IMG/VR virus record: IMGVR_UViG_3300032282_003083
Span: 1-48,563 of that record
DNA length: 48,563 bases
Origin: a virus
Strand: one strand, 5' to 3'
A program made the position numbers and the translations under genes. Positions 47,839-48,563 of the stretch are shown here, in pieces. Under the pieces are notes generated by a model that did no database searches, was not told the DNA's origin, and saw nothing but the letters and a program-made list of their open reading frames with translations. Position 1 is the stretch's first letter. Each line of letters opens with the position of its first letter.

Positions 47839-48563
47839 ATGTCTGAAGATTTATCTTCGTTCTTTAGTTTAATTGCAGAAGAAAAGCGAAAAAAAGATGA
47901 AGAGTTCAAATCTGTCATTGGTGATCTAAATCTCGATGGCATATTTGAAGAAGTTTCTACGCTAAAAAAGAAGAACAAAGAAAATAAAAAAAAGATAGAA
48001 AAACAAATAAAAGTTTTTGAAAATTTCTTATATTCAGAAGCGACTGAAAATACATTAGATGATCAAAAAGTATCTGATAAGATAGATGAGATCATAGAAG
48101 ATTTTGCAGAGGACTTGCAAAATCCAGATCCAATCGAGGAAGAAGTAGTAGTAGAAAAATCTTTAATTGAAAAATCATTAGGACTTCTTTCAGAGCCTTC
48201 AAATGTAAAAATGAAAAATGATCCATTAACACCTTTGGATCAAAACTTTGCAACTCTTGATGATCTTCAAAAACACTATAGATTATTTTTAGAAAGAATT
48301 CAACAACAATTATCCACATTGGGTGGAAGTGGTGAAGTTCGTTTAGAGTTTCTTGATGATGTTGCTAGGGACAGTGCGAAAAGAGATAATTATTTTCTTA
48401 AGTATGATGCAACAATAAACAAATGGGTTGGTGATGATGGTGGTGGAGTCGGTATTACCAGTATTGTATTCATAACTGGAGTTACGACTTATTATGCTGC
48501 AACAAGGGATGTTGATTATATTGGAGTCAGTGCTGATGTCCCAGTCACAATTGATTTGCCAAT
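47839..48563 (+). CDS. Virion/prohead structural protein, partial
   Basis: An open frame of at least 241 codons running off the right end of the window. It starts MSEDLSSFFSLIAEEKRKKD with a helical, charged N-terminal half (ISO-like heptads up to about residue 75, rich in Lys and Glu), which suggests a scaffold-type or coiled-coil part. An acidic linker (IEDFAEDLQNPDPIEEEVVV) follows. From about residue 145 it becomes beta-type: LDQNFATLDDLQKHYRLFLE, GGSGEVRLEFLDDVARDSAK and NYFLKYDATINKWVGDDGGG, a module I recall in cyanophage structural proteins. It is three bases downstream of the gp67-like gene. Role unproven; location among head genes points to a prohead or virion component. Confidence 0.66.
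   Translation, partial: MSEDLSSFFSLIAEEKRKKDEEFKSVIGDLNLDGIFEEVSTLKKKNKENKKKIEKQIKVFENFLYSEATENTLDDQKVSDKIDEIIEDFAEDLQNPDPIEEEVVVEKSLIEKSLGLLSEPSNVKMKNDPLTPLDQNFATLDDLQKHYRLFLERIQQQLSTLGGSGEVRLEFLDDVARDSAKRDNYFLKYDATINKWVGDDGGGVGITSIVFITGVTTYYAATRDVDYIGVSADVPVTIDLP

Overview
The window is a piece of a T4-like myovirus genome. The best fit is a marine cyanophage infecting Prochlorococcus or Synechococcus. Three things support this. The T4 virion gene order 25-6-7-8-13-14-15-16-17-18-19-20 is preserved on one strand. Most of the DNA is AT-rich. The left end carries tiny proteins that I recognise as recurrent in cyanophages. A related marine myovirus host cannot be excluded. All convincing genes are on the + strand and are tightly packed, with many ATGA or TAATG overlaps. 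I saw no tRNA, rRNA, CRISPR array or insertion sequence.

Layout. 1-3.6 kb: about fourteen small genes of unknown function plus a GT-A type glycosyltransferase. This part is richer in G+C and holds the only near-consensus sigma-70 promoters I found (three TTGACA-N17-TATAAT-like sites), so it mixes early and late transcription. 3.67-27.0 kb: baseplate block with gp25, gp6, a giant 4007-residue gp7-related protein, gp8 and a 2473-residue DUF4815-type structural protein. 27.0-31.1 kb: two small coupled proteins, then neck and tail-completion proteins gp13, gp14, gp15 and small terminase gp16. 31.1-41.1 kb: a variable island between the two terminase genes. It holds a small Ig-like baseplate protein, a 1648-residue collagen-like fibre with a C-terminal S74 chaperone, a GH130-like five-bladed propeller protein, a GT25/TPR/FkbM three-part protein and a lysine-rich mosaic protein. 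41.1-48.6 kb: large terminase gp17, a small zinc-ribbon protein, sheath gp18, tube gp19, portal gp20, a small probable prohead-core protein and a structural protein cut off by the window end.

How it works together. T4-type late promoters (NNTAAATA) precede many of the structural genes, and seven of the twelve candidates overlap the stop codon of the gene before. The virion proteins build the neck, contractile tail, baseplate and packaging motor. The island supplies host-contact fibres and probably their glycan chemistry.

Main points of interest: (1) a collagen-like fibre encoded beside a GT25-type enzyme, the family that includes animal procollagen galactosyltransferases, together with a GH130-like and an FkbM-like domain, which is a candidate phage collagen-glycosylation cassette; (2) repeated beta modules shared among gp7, gp8, gp14, gp15 and the DUF4815 protein; (3) a gp7 relative whose T4-like core sits at the N-terminus of a 4007-residue protein; (4) a near-palindrome sitting directly on a consensus early promoter. 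Family assignments come from recognising motifs by eye; no database search was run.
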